Positions 11,196-25,618 of a stretch of 64,000 nucleotides of DNA are shown piece after piece. Source of the stretch: Polyporus tsugae (lineage: Eukaryota > Basidiomycota > Agaricomycetes > Polyporales > Polyporaceae). The DNA lies in assembly GCA_024305745.1 (NCBI GenBank), contig JAHRBS010000001.1:372001-436000 (forward strand), in the 5' to 3' direction. The translations under genes were made by a program, and so were the position numbers. Each line of letters starts with the position of its first letter. Within the stretch, counting starts at the first letter, position 1. Below the pieces are notes generated by a model, which ran no database searches, was not told the origin of the DNA, and worked only from the letters and a program-made list of their open reading frames with translations.

Positions 11196-13454
11196 ACCAT
11201 GCTATGGACTTTCCTGTTCTATAGTCATTTTTCATGCATCGTTACGGGGGTTTCACTTTTTTACGGATCAACTCTATTCCATCTCTATCATGATTTCACT
11301 TGCACACGGACCGTGTTGACGATACCACAGCACTCCTTAGTATCTTTATTCCCACACGCGTTCCCGCTAATTATCCCGTCCGTTCGCTCACTTATCAATT
11401 CCCCATTTCAGCTGCATATATATATACAAAGGCTCTCTCTCTCCGGATCCGAGTTCCCTACCCCTCGACGTCCCCCAGTCTTCTCCAAAGATGGGCATAT
11501 ACGCACTGGGAATAGGTTCTGGTTACCCGGCCCTCCCACCGGCACATGGACAGCCTAGCATGTACATACATTCGTTTCCTCAGGCTCGCGTTTGTCAGAT
11601 TATAATACTGTCCAGTGCAGGCTGCCTGGGGGGGCCTACTCGTGTCACGCGTGTCGTCGGGTTGGCTCAGACATGAGAGAACAGAGACCGGTACCGTGCG
11701 CTGGCGGCAGCTGGGTATCCATGTACGTATTCTAGGATGCAGCCTATTATGCGACCCATGGGGAATACCGAACCTCTCGTCCCTCGTCACAAGGCCGTCT
11801 CTACAAACATGAGCTATCCCTGACCGTGATCGTCTACCATGAACGCCGACTATGCAACGACTCACCATGCCCATGTTGGAAGGCGCGATCGACATATGCA
11901 TGTCCGCCACCTTGAGGCCCCGAATGCCGTAGACGTTCAACCACGAGGCTTACAGTCTGCGGGCAACCTGAGCCTGGTCAGTGTCCATGGGACTTCAATA
12001 TTCACTGCGTGAAGGCGGTACTTTGTTCACCCCATCCGAGACCACGTCGTTCAAGGTTGTTCACGGTGCACGACATTGCGTCGCGAAGGCCTGGAGGGGG
12101 TTACCTCGCCGATCGTCGTTCGGGGGGTTGCTAGGTGACTTCGTGCAGGGAGTCGCAATCTGTGCTCGCTCTGGGTTGTTCAAGGAAGAACCAGGTCATG
12201 TTGCACAAGCGAACAACTGTAAACGAGGTGCCTCACAGCCGGGTGCTGCGCCAATTACAGGCGAGATTTTGCGATATAATCATACGATTCGATCTGAGCG
12301 GGCCAATATGTACTGCAGAGCCAATATTCATTATTTGGGCATCATATGTATAGAGTACCGTACAACAATTAAAACTACAGTGAGCCGCGCAGCACAACGT
12401 GTACGTTGTCCTGCCAGTGAGCCCGGTAGTCCGTTTCACCAGATACTCAAGCGATCACTCACCAATAAGGTCAATGTTGTGAACAACTTGTAGGTGGCGA
12501 AGACGGGGGATGGACGGAGTTACGCGTCCTCCGAGGCTCCGGTGAGTGCGAGGTAGAGCACGGTACAGTATGTCTCCTGCGGAAGATCACATTGTCAAGG
12601 CTCCTCTCATACCAGAGAGTCGGACAAAGCTCAGGGACCTCTTGGTTGGACGATGTGATCCAAGCCAGGGAGACCAAGAACAAGACAAATGAAATCAATT
12701 ACTCACTAGGCTATCTTCAACGTGTGCGTGAACCGCCAACCTGACGGCGACGTGAGCTTTCAGGCCCTTCGCACCAATGTCCAGTCTCCACACTCCGTTC
12801 AGCACTGAGGGGGGCGTACGAATGGCTCCACCACAGTTGAAGCTTCGCACCAGTGGTACGTTTCACAGAGGGATTGCGAGGATGCGAGGGATCAATGCTC
12901 AGCAGCCACGATGTCGGAAGGGAAGCCGGAGGGAGGCTTGAGGATTTGGTGTTACGGATGCGGGTCATGTCTAAGTTATGTCGTGTTGCCTATGGACAGG
13001 AGCAAGTGTTATATACGAAAATGGCCGCTTGTTCGAGCAAGAGAAAGTAGGCAGGCAGCACGATCCGGTCGACGTTGTGTACTTAGGAGGTATGAACGAG
13101 GTCAAACTAGGCGCGCTCGTTTGGAGTCGTCCGAGATCAACTCGCCGCGTGCTAACGCGCTTATATCGGCTGGGGCTGAGCGCTGAGCGCTGAACGAGGA
13201 GGACCAATCTCACCTCGCTCAGACTCGTCAAGCCCCCATACATTAGGTTGTTCAGGCCGCAACAAGCTAGCATCGCTCGGTCTGTGCAACTCTGTTTCGT
13301 CCCCTTTACTCACCTCGAACGAGGTTATCTCGAACGATGAACTACATTGTACACCTCGCGTCGCTTCACGTCGTTCGGGGCGCCCGAGGTTCATGAAAAA
13401 CGCAGTGATTTAGTGGTGCACCGTGCCAGCGGGTTCGACTCGGAGGGGAGAGTC
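11196..13454. other. Intergenic region between the RhoGEF paralogues
   Basis: About 2.2 kb in which I recognise no gene. An open frame of 170 codons at 11981-12493 has no family features. A short palindromic motif (ACCTCGAACGAGGT) lies near 13310. No terminal inverted repeats of a transposon were identified. Confidence 0.4.
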
Positions 13455-14115
13455 AAGTGGCTGAGGCGTCTAATTCCCTAAAAGGAGTGACTGGGCGCTT
13501 TTTGATTTTTTTTTTGCAAGTTCTCCGGATCCCCAGCTCCAGCGTCCAGGCGGCCATGCTATCGAAAGTCCAGCCCTCCAGTTTATATGACTGACATAGT
13601 GCTCTAGATATTAACAGTATCACTCGTTTGATTGAGATACGGGTAACAGGCCTGGGGAGTCGAGCCAAGATCTGGGACAGCCCACAGCAGCGCCAGTGCT
13701 AGTGTGGATTCGACTCGGAGGTCGGAGTCTGTGCCCGGTTCCCAGTGAGTACTTACCCCGGATTCTATGCGGCCTTCCATGCGACGTCACGGCGAAAGCG
13801 TCTCAGACAGCGCAGATCTACAGCCTCGTTCTTGCCGCATGGTCGGCCTCCATATGATTCACAGCATCCACCGTCAGCCCTACGAGTTCCCTTCCTTCGC
13901 TTTCATCTTAAGCAGAAGCTCTCATGCCTACCTACTGAACTCGAGCTGGAGCCTACGCTGGACACATACGACTGCGAAATACCGCTTTCACGCTCCCTCT
14001 TAGCCTTGGCTCCGTATCAGGTTTTCCAAGCTACTCCCTGTCTGCCGCCGCTGTAGGACCCCCACAACACCCCTCCCTGAAGCTGCCAGTATCTCTCGCT
14101 CCATCCCGGCCTTTG
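13455..14115 (+). repeat. Duplicated upstream region of RhoGEF copy 2
   Basis: Alignable by eye to 6770-7320 upstream of copy 1; shared short stretches include GGCGTCTAATTCCCTAA and ATACCGCTTT. This shows the duplication carried promoter DNA. It contains no convincing gene of its own. Confidence 0.65.
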
Positions 14116-16511
14116 ATGCCCACTCTCTCCTCGTCTACTGGCGCCGAGTTGGAGTACGAACCCGGGGTTAGGCTCTCCCCTGTCCCTGTTGAGTTATCCT
14201 CAGAATCAGGAACTTCCAACACCACCAAGCGCGAGTACGCTCTACTCGAACTCCTCCGCTCCGAGCGGACATACGCCAATGACCTTGTACTCTTACGGGA
14301 TTACCAGATTCCGCTCGCCTCAGGTGCACCCCTCCGTCCTCTTCGGCTTGTGAGCTTCATGATTGCTGATTGACGAACTTCCTATCGTATATCAATAGGT
14401 CGACTGTCGTCCATGTCCAGTATATGGCCGGCAGTGGAAACTACTATCTGTCAATACCTCGGTCTAGGGCCCGCCGCCTTCGATACTGATACCAGCCCTG
14501 CCACTCTCCAAGGATCGTCGGCAGTCGCATCACGCCCATTAACGACCGCGTCCACCATGTCCGCAGTGTCGTTCGCTTCTATTTTCACACTGCGCCCCAT
14601 GAAGACGAAGGACGTGAACATCGTGTTCGGCAACATTGAGAAACTCGCCGCATTCTCAGACGAGTTCCTGCACCAGCTGGAATCCGCGCTCGGTGAGCTG
14701 ATCGAGGGCAATGAGGGCGAGGATGACGTGGGCAGGCTCTTTCTCGAATTCGTGCGTCCTTTTCGCATCTGTCCTCCATCTCCCGCCCAAGCTTCTGACC
14801 GCGGCCGATGGCCCTCTCACTTGCCGCATCCGCGTCTGATCCCCACCGGATATGGCGTGTGTAGATCCCCCAGATGGAGCCGCTCTACAGGATGTACATC
14901 ATGAACCAGTCGCACGCCCTCGAGCACTACCACCGCCTCTCCAAAACATTCCAGTTCGACGTCTACTTTCCGCGGTCACAGATCCTCGCCCACAAGTCCT
15001 CCAACGCGTGGGATCTCCCATCGCTCCTCATCAAGCCCGTGCAGCGGCTGCTACACTACCCCCAGTTACTCGCCGCGATCATCGCAGAGACACCAGACTC
15101 TCACGGCGATAAGGCAAACCTAGTCGAGGCGCACGCCCGGATCGAGGAGCTGGCGCGAGGCTTGAACGCACGGTGGAGGCAGCAGAAGGTTGTGCAAGAG
15201 GTGTTGGCTCGCGCGGGCCTGATCGATGCGCCGCAGGTGGGAGGCGAGGCGGCGAGGGCGAAGAAGAAGGGCGGCCTCAAGGTCGGCCTCGCGGCGTCTG
15301 TGACCCTAGGGCGTATCAAGAGCCTGCGATCCGGTGCGCTCAGGGCGAAGGAAGGGGCGGAGATTAACGTGGAGGCAGAGGCGATCAGGGCCATGGGCGA
15401 GAGGCTGAAGAGGTATGAGCCGTTCATGATGCAGTTCGCGACGGAGATGGTGAAATGGGCGGACAAGATGCGCAACCTCGCCGGCGCACTCGATGAGTGG
15501 ACACAGTGCTTCGGGCGCGTGATCTGGATGGATCCCGGCGCTGAACGTTCGGACACGTTCGAGGCGTTCCTGGTCCTCATTCGCGACCGGTTGCTGCAGC
15601 TCTGCGACGAGCTAAAAGCAGAGATCAAAGAGGACCTCCTCCGGACCATCGACTCTTTAAAGGACACGATGGTGGCCCCCCTCCACCTGTTGGAGGTGAT
15701 GCTGACACTCGAGCCGCTGCATTATAGTCCGCTCAACCTCAACCTTGAGGCCACAGAGTCTTACGTGGCGCTTCGCGCACAGCTCTTCGCAGAGCTCCCA
15801 TCGTACCTCACACTCCTTGACCAAGGTATGGTTGCGTGCATCCTCAAGTTTGCCTATATCCAGCGGTCTTTCTACAGCAATGTCCATGACCAGTGGGTAG
15901 AGCTGTGGGACGGCTTCAAGGCGGACGGCGAGGCGAACGAGGGTGGCGCAGAGACGCTTCGGGTGTGGTGGAACCGGTTTTCCGATGTCGAGGAGCAGTT
16001 GACGAGGCTCAATATTGCCCGACGTTCTCTGGAGAAGCAGCGGATGAAGCACAAGCCGAGCACGCACGGAGGTCAAGCGCCATCGATCGCCGTGGGGTCT
16101 TCCCTTCTCTCTGGATTTGACACTCTGGACTTTCCCATACCCCAACCCAGCCCATCCGGGTCTACCTTCACCGTCTCTTCGGCTTCCACGGGCGCGAAGC
16201 CCAGGGCCGTCCGCCCTTCCTTGACATCATCTACGCGACAGCGAAGGAGTGGCGGGCAGATACCGGCGCTGTACGAGTGTCGCGTGGTCCATCCGTGCGA
16301 GCCGCCAAAGGGCATCAAGTACCGGGACCTGCTGTTCTTCACCCTCGTGGTAGACGAGGTGTACGAGATCCTGCAAGAAGCCGGCCATCCATCTATACAC
16401 CACGACATCCCGCTATACGTGGACGACGACGAGGACTGCCTGCTGCTCGTGCGGAACGGCTCGGGCGACATCGGCTGGGCCCTCGCCAGCTTCATGGTTC
16501 CTGTCGACTAG
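14116..16511 (+). CDS. DH-BAR-SH3 RhoGEF (Tuba-like), copy 2
   Basis: Three exons: 14116-14323, 14399-14751, 14865-16511, giving 735 residues. Introns 1 and 2 sit at exactly the same places as in copy 1, and exon 2 has the same length (353 bases). The DH segment around ALEHYHRLSKTFQFDVYF differs from copy 1 at about 6 of 86 residues. A BAR-like helical region follows. The last 75 residues form a fungal-type SH3: LYECRVVHPCEPP, then FFTLVVDEVYEILQE, then DCLLLVRNGSGDIGWALASF. The upstream frame stays open before the ATG at 14116 and resembles the N-terminus of copy 1, but the copy-1 ATG is not preserved, so the start may lie on an upstream exon. Predicted role: Cdc42/Rho activation coupled to membrane curvature. 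Confidence 0.8.
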
Positions 16512-17871
16512 AGGGTCGTGCGTGCATCGTCTTCCGAGTCTCAGGGACTATCGCTCTCATCTTGAGGTCTAGCTTACTTTCGAGAATCAATGGTAGTAGT
16601 GCGCAGTCCTCCTTCGTTTTCCTTACCTTGTCGTGTAGTATATGCTCAGACCCTTGCATGCCGTTTAGTCTTCAAATCCTCCGCCGCCTCTCTTTTCTTG
16701 TTGCTCGGATGTGATCATTTCACACGTCTCCGAGGGCAAACCGCACCAACTCCATCTTTACTCCGAGCGCAGATGATTTGAACTCGAAGGCGAGGCGTGG
16801 TCAAGCTTCGAACTTTCTGCAGTATAGGTACCTTGCCCTGTGCCTTCATGACAATTGGGAGCGGTACGGTTCGGTAGGAAAGCTAGGGCGGAAGGAGGGT
16901 GATACCGACAACTTGACTCGACGATAATGAACGCACTGGATTCAGAACGTGACTTGAAGTGGCTGTCCACCCTTGGCACCACCTCGCCCGATGCCCGACG
17001 AAAAAGCGTCGAGAAATTGGTCCGACCAAACAAGCCCTAACCCTAAACCACTTCACGTAATGCGCTTGACACTGCACGCTCACCAACTTCTCGATTGACC
17101 AGTTCGTCCAGACCGTGCGCAACCACGCCTCGAGCGGGAAGAACAACCAGCCGCTCAGTGACCTCTACCATCGGACGACAGACGGCAAGCAGAGCTCCGG
17201 CCAATCACGCCCAGTCGTCTGCGGGCACCTCGCTCTCGTACGTTGTACGTCGTCGCGGTCGCTTTTCACTAGTACTGCGATTTGTGAGTTGCGACTGACT
17301 TGCACACCCTACGGACAGCTTGCGTCGGCAATTCAGATCGTCTCAGAAGGCCTTGCAACTTTCTGCCAGGACTGAGACACAAGCACACCTTCGAGAGCCA
17401 CAGACATCGGTGCTTCCTGCACAATATACCGTAGCATACATCGAACATAAGACCTACTTTTGCGTCGAAGATCATGGTTAGAGGCAAAGGCGGGAAGAAG
17501 AGCGAAGGACAGACTCGTCACAAGATTTAGCGCAGTATGCATCTGTGGTTGATGGTGAGCGTTTGGGAAAGCCCTTAAAACGGTAACCGAGACGCCCTGC
17601 CGAGACTCGGCCCCTTCCGATTTAGGAAGCATCCATCGCACGTCCGACAGCAACGCATTTAGGGTTCACATTCAAATGTTAATCATGGCGTAACAGAACG
17701 TTATATATATCCGTAGTCCATGCAGTCTGTCACTCATAGCCCGTATAATATACTAGCTCAAAATTGAATATTTGAGCGTGTTGTCTTTGGAGCCGACCCG
17801 TGGTTTAGGAGTCCAAGGGGCTATAAGCCAATCAGTTTGAGCAGCGATCCTTGAAATATATAGGGAGACAC
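16512..17871. other. Convergent intergenic region
   Basis: Holds the 3' ends of RhoGEF copy 2 and peroxidase 1. No gene seen. A two-unit telomere-like CCCTAACCCTAAA occurs at 17035-17047. Confidence 0.45.
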
Positions 17872-19557
<1,686 letters not shown>

Positions 19558-19652
19558 GACAAGATCGTCCGAGCGTGAAAGTGCTGGTGAGGGGTGCTAG
19601 CTCCGAGAGGAGAGAGTGGTAGTCGATGTAGATCCCCCGGTTCTCTGAACCG

Positions 19653-19659
19653 TTTTATA
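19653..19659 (-). promoter_or_regulatory. TATA box of peroxidase 1
   Basis: TATAAAA on the minus strand about 96 bases before the ATG. The same element in the same context precedes peroxidase 2. Confidence 0.7.
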
Positions 19660-19700
19660 CCCTCGAATGCGGCATCATGCTGATACAAGGGCTGGGAGAT

Positions 19701-19710
19701 GTGTGCACGC
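19701..19710. promoter_or_regulatory. Possible metal-response element, peroxidase 1
   Basis: GTGTGCACGC fits the TGCRCNC consensus used for putative metal-response elements in mnp promoters, on both strands. It lies about 45 bases upstream of the TATA box. The corresponding place before peroxidase 2 does not match. Chance matches are common. Confidence 0.3.
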
Positions 19711-19799
19711 AAGGCCCCCCCTGCCCGGCTCGGGAGCGAGAAGCCGTCACTTCTTTACCGTCGGCACTTGGAGCGCGGCCCAGCTCTGTGGCTGGTAGA

Positions 19800-22700
19800 C
19801 TCCGTTAACCTAGGTGGGCGAGGCCGCCGTCATGGGAGAAGAAGAAAAAGCGCCGCTTACGTCCAATGGCGGTCCGCTGATTGACATATTTGTTGTTGCA
19901 TCTTTGGAATATGTGTACGTTGCGATGGCCGCGGGCAGTCGGGCAACGCGATGAACGCCGCCAGGGACGTGGTGGCGCGGATATACCGGCGCAAAAAGGC
20001 CAATGAATGGTCAGTCCGTTCTCGGATGGGAGCTTGAGGCCGCGCTGCGGGCTTGGACGTGGCATCCTCTTCTGTCGTTCGTGAGAGACCCCAGGCGATC
20101 CGCCAGGGGGACGCAGTTGGCGTGAGTAAGGTTCGTACGGAGTCCTTCGGCGACCATGCCTCGAAGCTTTGTGAGTCATGCTTCGGAGGCCATGACTCGT
20201 CCTTCTGTACCCTGAATTCGTTGAGAAGTGGGTGGGTGCCGACGGAGCCAGAGCAGCGCTTGGAAGACGAGAAGAAGGTCGCCACAGGATTCAATCGGAT
20301 GGGTAGGTTTGGAAGCGCGTAGTCATGCTATGGAAAGATGCCCGACGCTGGCGCATCTCCCGCCGGCACGACCTGAAACGCGAGGAGTTGAAGCGGGCCC
20401 CGCGTAGCTTCAAGCTTCATCGTTCATCGGCTAGTCGCAGGTTTCAATGACCTGAGTAGCTGTTTCTGGAGTAGTCAACATCACTACTTGTTGCGAATCT
20501 GGGGAGCTTACGCAAGTTCAAGGTTGATTTTTGGCGTTCATGTTCGACAAGTTGCCGTGAGGGTGGGACACGGTTCCATGCATCGACGTCCGACCATCGG
20601 AGAGCGTGAGTTCACCGAGAGAGGTATCATATAAACGGTCAAGGTATAAGGTAAGAGGCGGGTTCTGGGAAGGTACAGAAGTTCAAAGAGAAGTTGCCGC
20701 AGGGCTTCGGGATGCAGTAAGCGCACGTCTCACGTGGCGGCTTCCGGGCGCTCCGGTTGGGCGGCTACCGCAGCACTCTGACTCGGATCATGGATGTACT
20801 TGTATCACACCACCGCTACCGCCGTGCATTTTGTGTACTTGTGGCCCGCTCTATCCTGTGATAGTTGATGGTCTACCGGGCTCCATAGACTGAATTGCGC
20901 AAGAGGAGACCCTCAAAATGCATATGGCGAAGACCGCCATCCAGGTTCGTCAAGCCATCGCAAGAATTGTATGCATGGACATCCTGACTGAGAGACGTTC
21001 TCATCGCGCCGCCTTCCGACGTGATGCAGCGATAATAGGTTTCTGCCATGATGGCCGCGTGGGCAAGGACGACCGCACTCCCACACAAAGGCGCGCCCGC
21101 CGCCGTCCTAGACCGCTCGGGGCTCGAAGAACGTCTTCCCTCCCCTTCTCCACCTCGACCAGCGTTCAGTGGAAGGCGCGTAACCCCATTTTTCACTCCG
21201 CCGGCTCGCACGGCAGTCGTATGCGGCTCATCGGCTTCGCTACTTGGAATCCTAGGATGCGCATCCACTTCCCTCTCATGCGGCAGTACCCCAGAAGAAC
21301 GCACCCTCCTTCCCACTCTATCTTGGGCACGCGCTTGCGTCATATTGTCTCTACTAAGCACGCAGAGTCATACCTTGGTGAGCGTCCAGAGCCTCTCAGT
21401 CCTATCTCACATGGTTGATGGAGCTTTACATCGCGCCTTAAGCAGTGACTAGCTTGACATAGTAGTACCGTTCTATCGCAACGCCAGCAGCGTCTCTTGG
21501 AAACCGAGAGCTCGTCTCTTCCAGGTACCAACCCCTCATTCTCCCCCAGATGTCACAGCTGCCGCCTCATCGGGCCATAGCGTCTGCCGAAAGACGGCGT
21601 CAGCCAAAACTTGCGAGTGTACCGGGGACAATGGTTCCTGGTCCCAGTCAGTCTTCAAGGGTTCTGTCAAGGGAGAGCATTTCGTCGAAGTGCCCTCACG
21701 TCGCGCTCGAGAAGAATGACTACTTCAAGTAAGTTGTCCCCTACATGTAGTATGTTCATGTTATACGTTTCGCCCGATGACAATGCCGTCACCATAGTTG
21801 TGTTGTGTTGGTGTTGAGTATCCTTTTAGACAAATTGGGCAACCAAGGACGTTGGCAGGACCGTGGGCTCGGGCAGTTGCGGTCAGAGGCGTTCCATGCT
21901 TCTCTGTCGTCCAGGCGTCTTTCTCGTGTTCTCCCCCGAGAATGCGCCGGTACTAGGCTGCGTCTCTCGGTCCAGTCCCGGACGGCAGTCCATGCGACGT
22001 CGGTGTGCGCTACGAGTCTCGGAGCTGCGCCATGTCAATGTCAAGTTCAAAGCGGGGTGAACGCGCGGACGCCCCCGTCGCCAAGGCGAGCCCTTCATTT
22101 TCATCAGAATTGTTCCTCGAGTCGCCGCTCAACATGACTGACTGGATACATCATACCGCAGGACCTTCAATCCAGGCTCTCGGACTCAGCTCCGTCCCCA
22201 CATATCCGTCCGCCCCACATACCCGTCCGCCCCATATACCCGTCCGCGCTCACAAGCCCTTCTACGCCAGGCTCGGCTGGGCGACGTCGCTGCTCAGCCG
22301 GTCTGCGACTATCTCGGTTGTGCTCGACGGGTCACGACACCAGCTTTGGGTTCACATTACTAGGTGCCGTAGTCGAGCATTGAAGGCTGCATGGACGACT
22401 CGTCTTTGTCAACTCACAGCTCTGCTCTACCTAGTACGGCCTCTATGCGCTATGGGCTTGTAGCGCGGACTCGCGGCACACCCTTTCAAAACCTTTCTCC
22501 AAACATATGGTGTCGTCCTCCAGAAGCACGAACACGAAGGTGAGTGGTGACTTGTCGAAACGTGCGCCTTGGGGCCATTGTATTGATGCCGCCACAGCAA
22601 GGCGAAACTGTACGACGGCTTCGTTCTCTAAGTAAGTAGCAGTGCATACTACATACGTAGGCTCTTGAGGACGCGGACTCGTACCCGTTGGGCTTGAAGC

Positions 22701-23100
22701 TTGACGCATCGTGGCACTCAGCCTGGGCTACCTCGAAATTTGTACCGCCATTTGAAATCAAACTCGGCGGGGATCAGCAGGTGGAAACCCATCAATGAGG
22801 ATGAACTTGCATCCTCCGGTCGGACGCCAGCACCGGTTTGACGCCTCTTGCCTGACGGGCTGAGGTGCGTGCGGTATCACCGTTGTGGAAAACAGGAAAG
22901 GGAGGCGGAGGTGTCACTAATTGTTCCTCAATCACGGCCATGCGACGTACCTTGTTGCAAGGGCTCTCAACCTATCCCAGAGCTCCTTTATGGTTTCCAT
23001 CATCACTGAGAGACTCTCTTTTCCCCGCCGTCCTCCTCACCTCGCCTCGAGGCGTGCTTCGGCGGTCGGCAACTGTATGCAATTCGTCCTGTCCAACCCA
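19800..23100. other. Divergent region between peroxidase 1 and DPBB gene
   Basis: About 3.3 kb without a gene I can support. Open frames of 90-160 codons exist on both strands. One on the minus strand at 22443-22709 (with FRLAVAASIQWPQGARFDKS) looks protein-like but matches nothing I recognise and lacks flanking exons. A 17-base tandem repeat is at 22201-22249. Confidence 0.35.
22201..22249. repeat. 17-bp short tandem repeat
   Basis: About 2.8 copies of a 17-base unit close to CATACCCGTCCGCCCCA. Confidence 0.75.
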
Positions 23101-23123
23101 GCGTCTCACCCACCAGCTCTCTT

Positions 23124-23129
23124 TATAAA
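23124..23129 (+). promoter_or_regulatory. TATA box of DPBB gene
   Basis: TATAAA 93 bases before the ATG at 23217. No counterpart is visible before the pseudogene copy at 58195. Confidence 0.65.
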
Positions 23130-23216
23130 GGCCACCATCTGTGCACTCATTTTTTGAGGTCCTCTCGTCTGCGTCGAAGCCCCTACACCCTAGCAACCCT
23201 TATCGGCAGGTTAATC

Positions 23217-23734
23217 ATGCGCGTCCTCGCTCTCGCCTCCGTTGCCCTCAGCGCCGCTGCTGGTGCCTCCGCTGGGATGCTTCCTCAAGGGAATGGTTTT
23301 GTTGCACGGAACGACGCGCCGACCGCCAGGTCGTCCAGTGACGACTTCACCGGTGGCTACGCAACCTTCTTCTCCCAGAACGGTTTAGCTGGTGATTGCG
23401 GTGTCGTCCACTCCGACAGCGACTTCATCGCTGCCCTCCGTAAGTCGCTCGGTTCGGTGGCCCCGTCCCAAATCCATTATTAATGCGACGCGGACCGCTG
23501 ACGATCACGACAGAGGTCACGCGCTACGGCACGCTCAACACAGTGTCCCCCAACTGCGGCCGCTCGATCACGCTCACGAACACCAACAACGGCAAGAGCG
23601 TCACCGTCACCGTCGCGGACGCGTGCATTTTCTGCAGCAACGAGAACGACCTCGACCTCTCGACCGGGGCGTTCCAGCAGATCGCGACCTTGGCGGACGG
23701 CGAGGTCCCGATCGCATGGCACTACAACGATTGA
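23217..23734 (+). CDS. Small secreted expansin-like (DPBB, RlpA-like) protein
   Basis: Two exons, 23217-23439 and 23514-23734, about 147 residues. A signal peptide starts MRVLALASVALSAAAGAS. The mature part has the double-psi beta-barrel pattern of small fungal expansin/barwin-like proteins: DDFTGGYATFF, then GDCGVVHSDSDFIAAL, then SPNCGRSITLTN, KSVTVTVADACIFC, NDLDLSTGAFQQIA, and IAWHYND at the end. The Asp-Leu-Ser motif and the paired cysteines are those of the family. Such proteins bind or loosen cell-wall polysaccharides without hydrolysis; the exact ligand is unknown. It is transcribed divergently from peroxidase 1, and the same pair recurs inverted at 57.7-61.4 kb. Confidence 0.85.
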
Positions 23735-25618
23735 TTTGGCTGCGCGCGGCGACGCTGAGCCTGTGCAGAGGCTGATCATGATGTTCCCCTCGCCCGCCCA
23801 TCTGTTGCGACAGACGTCCATTACGAAATTGTAGCTTTCCCGCACAACGCTGATGATGTCGAAACGCGTTCACGCTGGCAGACTTCAAATAGTTGAATAC
23901 TGTATGACATGGTGTGCAGATCTAGAGCGTCGCACCCAGTGGGGAACGTTCTGGCCATGGAGAGCCTGGGACGCAGAACACTCACTCAGCTGCGCGTCGC
24001 GACGCGAACTGAATGACCTCATGTGATCGCGATGGCATCATGTGATATGCTTCTTACTGTGGGTTTCTATCTTTTGGGTTTCCCGACAGCAGTATATTCG
24101 CGGGACATACGACTACATACGAACGTATATACATAACGTTCATGAACCGGCGTGAAAACATGGTAAATAATCGCCGCCAAGCTGGCGAGCTTCATGACGT
24201 CATCAGATATAGACGTCGACGCGGACTCGCTGCCGTCGCTTTTTGGATCGTACCGTCATCTCCTTCTCCTTGCATGCTTGGCGACATGGGCGCACATCAC
24301 CGGAAACTACAGTCACAGGCCTCATGCCTTGAATTACGCGGCCCTCTGAATTCGGGCTCGGCACTCGCAAACGGCGTCCGATACTCCGAGTCAGCGAGTA
24401 ACTTGAAGATGTCCTTGTCATCAGGAACACTTGAGGAACACTACGTACGCGGGTCAGAAACGACTTGAGGTATGTAGGATATTTCAAAAGTCTATACAAA
24501 TGAACGTGTTCTTATTCCCATTGGTTCGGTTCGGTTCACACCTGCGTTAGCCCAGGTCCACCGACGATGATCCATCCTTCGACGACCGGACAACCCTCTT
24601 GAATCTTTAGGATACCTTATAGATGGTTCTTCCCATGGGATCTCGCAAGATAGTATGGACATCGTCCCGTATGCTCTAAAATGCGAAGGCAATCCCTGCG
24701 CATGGTACGTACACCCTTTCGCGTCTCCACCCCATCGTGCTGTCATGGACTAGATGAGCGACCTGGCGTTAATCGTGCTCTGAATCGTACTCCACGAGAG
24801 TCGCTGTCGCTGCTTGTGCTGTGGCTTGAAATTGGAGTTGGGGCCGCCGCGCTAACGGACGCTTCCACAGATGATAACCCAACACGAGGCAACGCGTAGA
24901 TCTCTCGTGTCTGGCCTCTTCGCCCAAGCCTATCTTGTTTCATCATCTACCGCCTACTCCTGGCGCCCTGCAGGCTCAGATTCTCCTTTCCAGCAGGTAC
25001 GCTTGCCAGGCTCGTCCATCTCATCTCGCTCGGAAAGCCCAAGCCCGACATCTTGCACGTATCGGGGTTGCCGCCCATGTTGCGCTCAGTTGTAATATCC
25101 GGTTCGACTTTCTTGGTCGTCCGCCACGGTGCCACTGCTGCTTCTATGGTGCCGCATATGTACTGCCGTGCTGCGCAATGTGCCAACGCCTATTTAAACA
25201 GTCGCTCGGGCGTACTGCCGCGACTCGCCGCAGTCAGGCATCCGTCCTGCGCTGCCGCCCAGTCTACAGCTGCTCACAAACACACAAACACCCCGTTTGA
25301 CTTGCGATCGCTTCACGACTGTTGCCGACTGCACATGGTGAACACGTTGCGAAAGCCTCTTGACGGCTGAGTGCTCGCCTCCCCGGCTCCCCACGCGTGT
25401 AGACGTTATTAACACGGGTCGTCCGCTCACTCTAGCTCATCGAGCTCCCTCGCTCTCACCGCCATATTGCCCAGGACGTCCGCCGTCGCCGCAGGCCCCC
25501 AACCTGCCCATCCACTCCACTAAACCCGTGCTTCGGGCAGCTCTCACAGTCCCCTCCGCCAATAGCCTCCTCTGAGTTCTCGCCGCCGACGGGCCTAGCC
25601 CCTGGAGTGTATAGAGAG
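23735..25618. other. Region upstream of the coiled-coil protein gene
   Basis: No clear gene. A GGTTC microsatellite-like triplet is at 24525-24539. At about 25450-25575 a Pro-rich open frame (SPPYCPGRPPSPQAPNLPIH) precedes the next gene in a different frame and could be part of its first exon. Confidence 0.4.

Noticed and set aside
13427..13480. tRNA-like boxes (GGTTCGACTCG and TGGCTGAGGCG)
   Set aside because: The B-box-like element precedes the A-box-like one and no cloverleaf can be folded in the right order.
17035..17047. Telomere-like CCCTAACCCTAAA
   Set aside because: Only two units and no flanking telomere-associated structure; could easily be chance.
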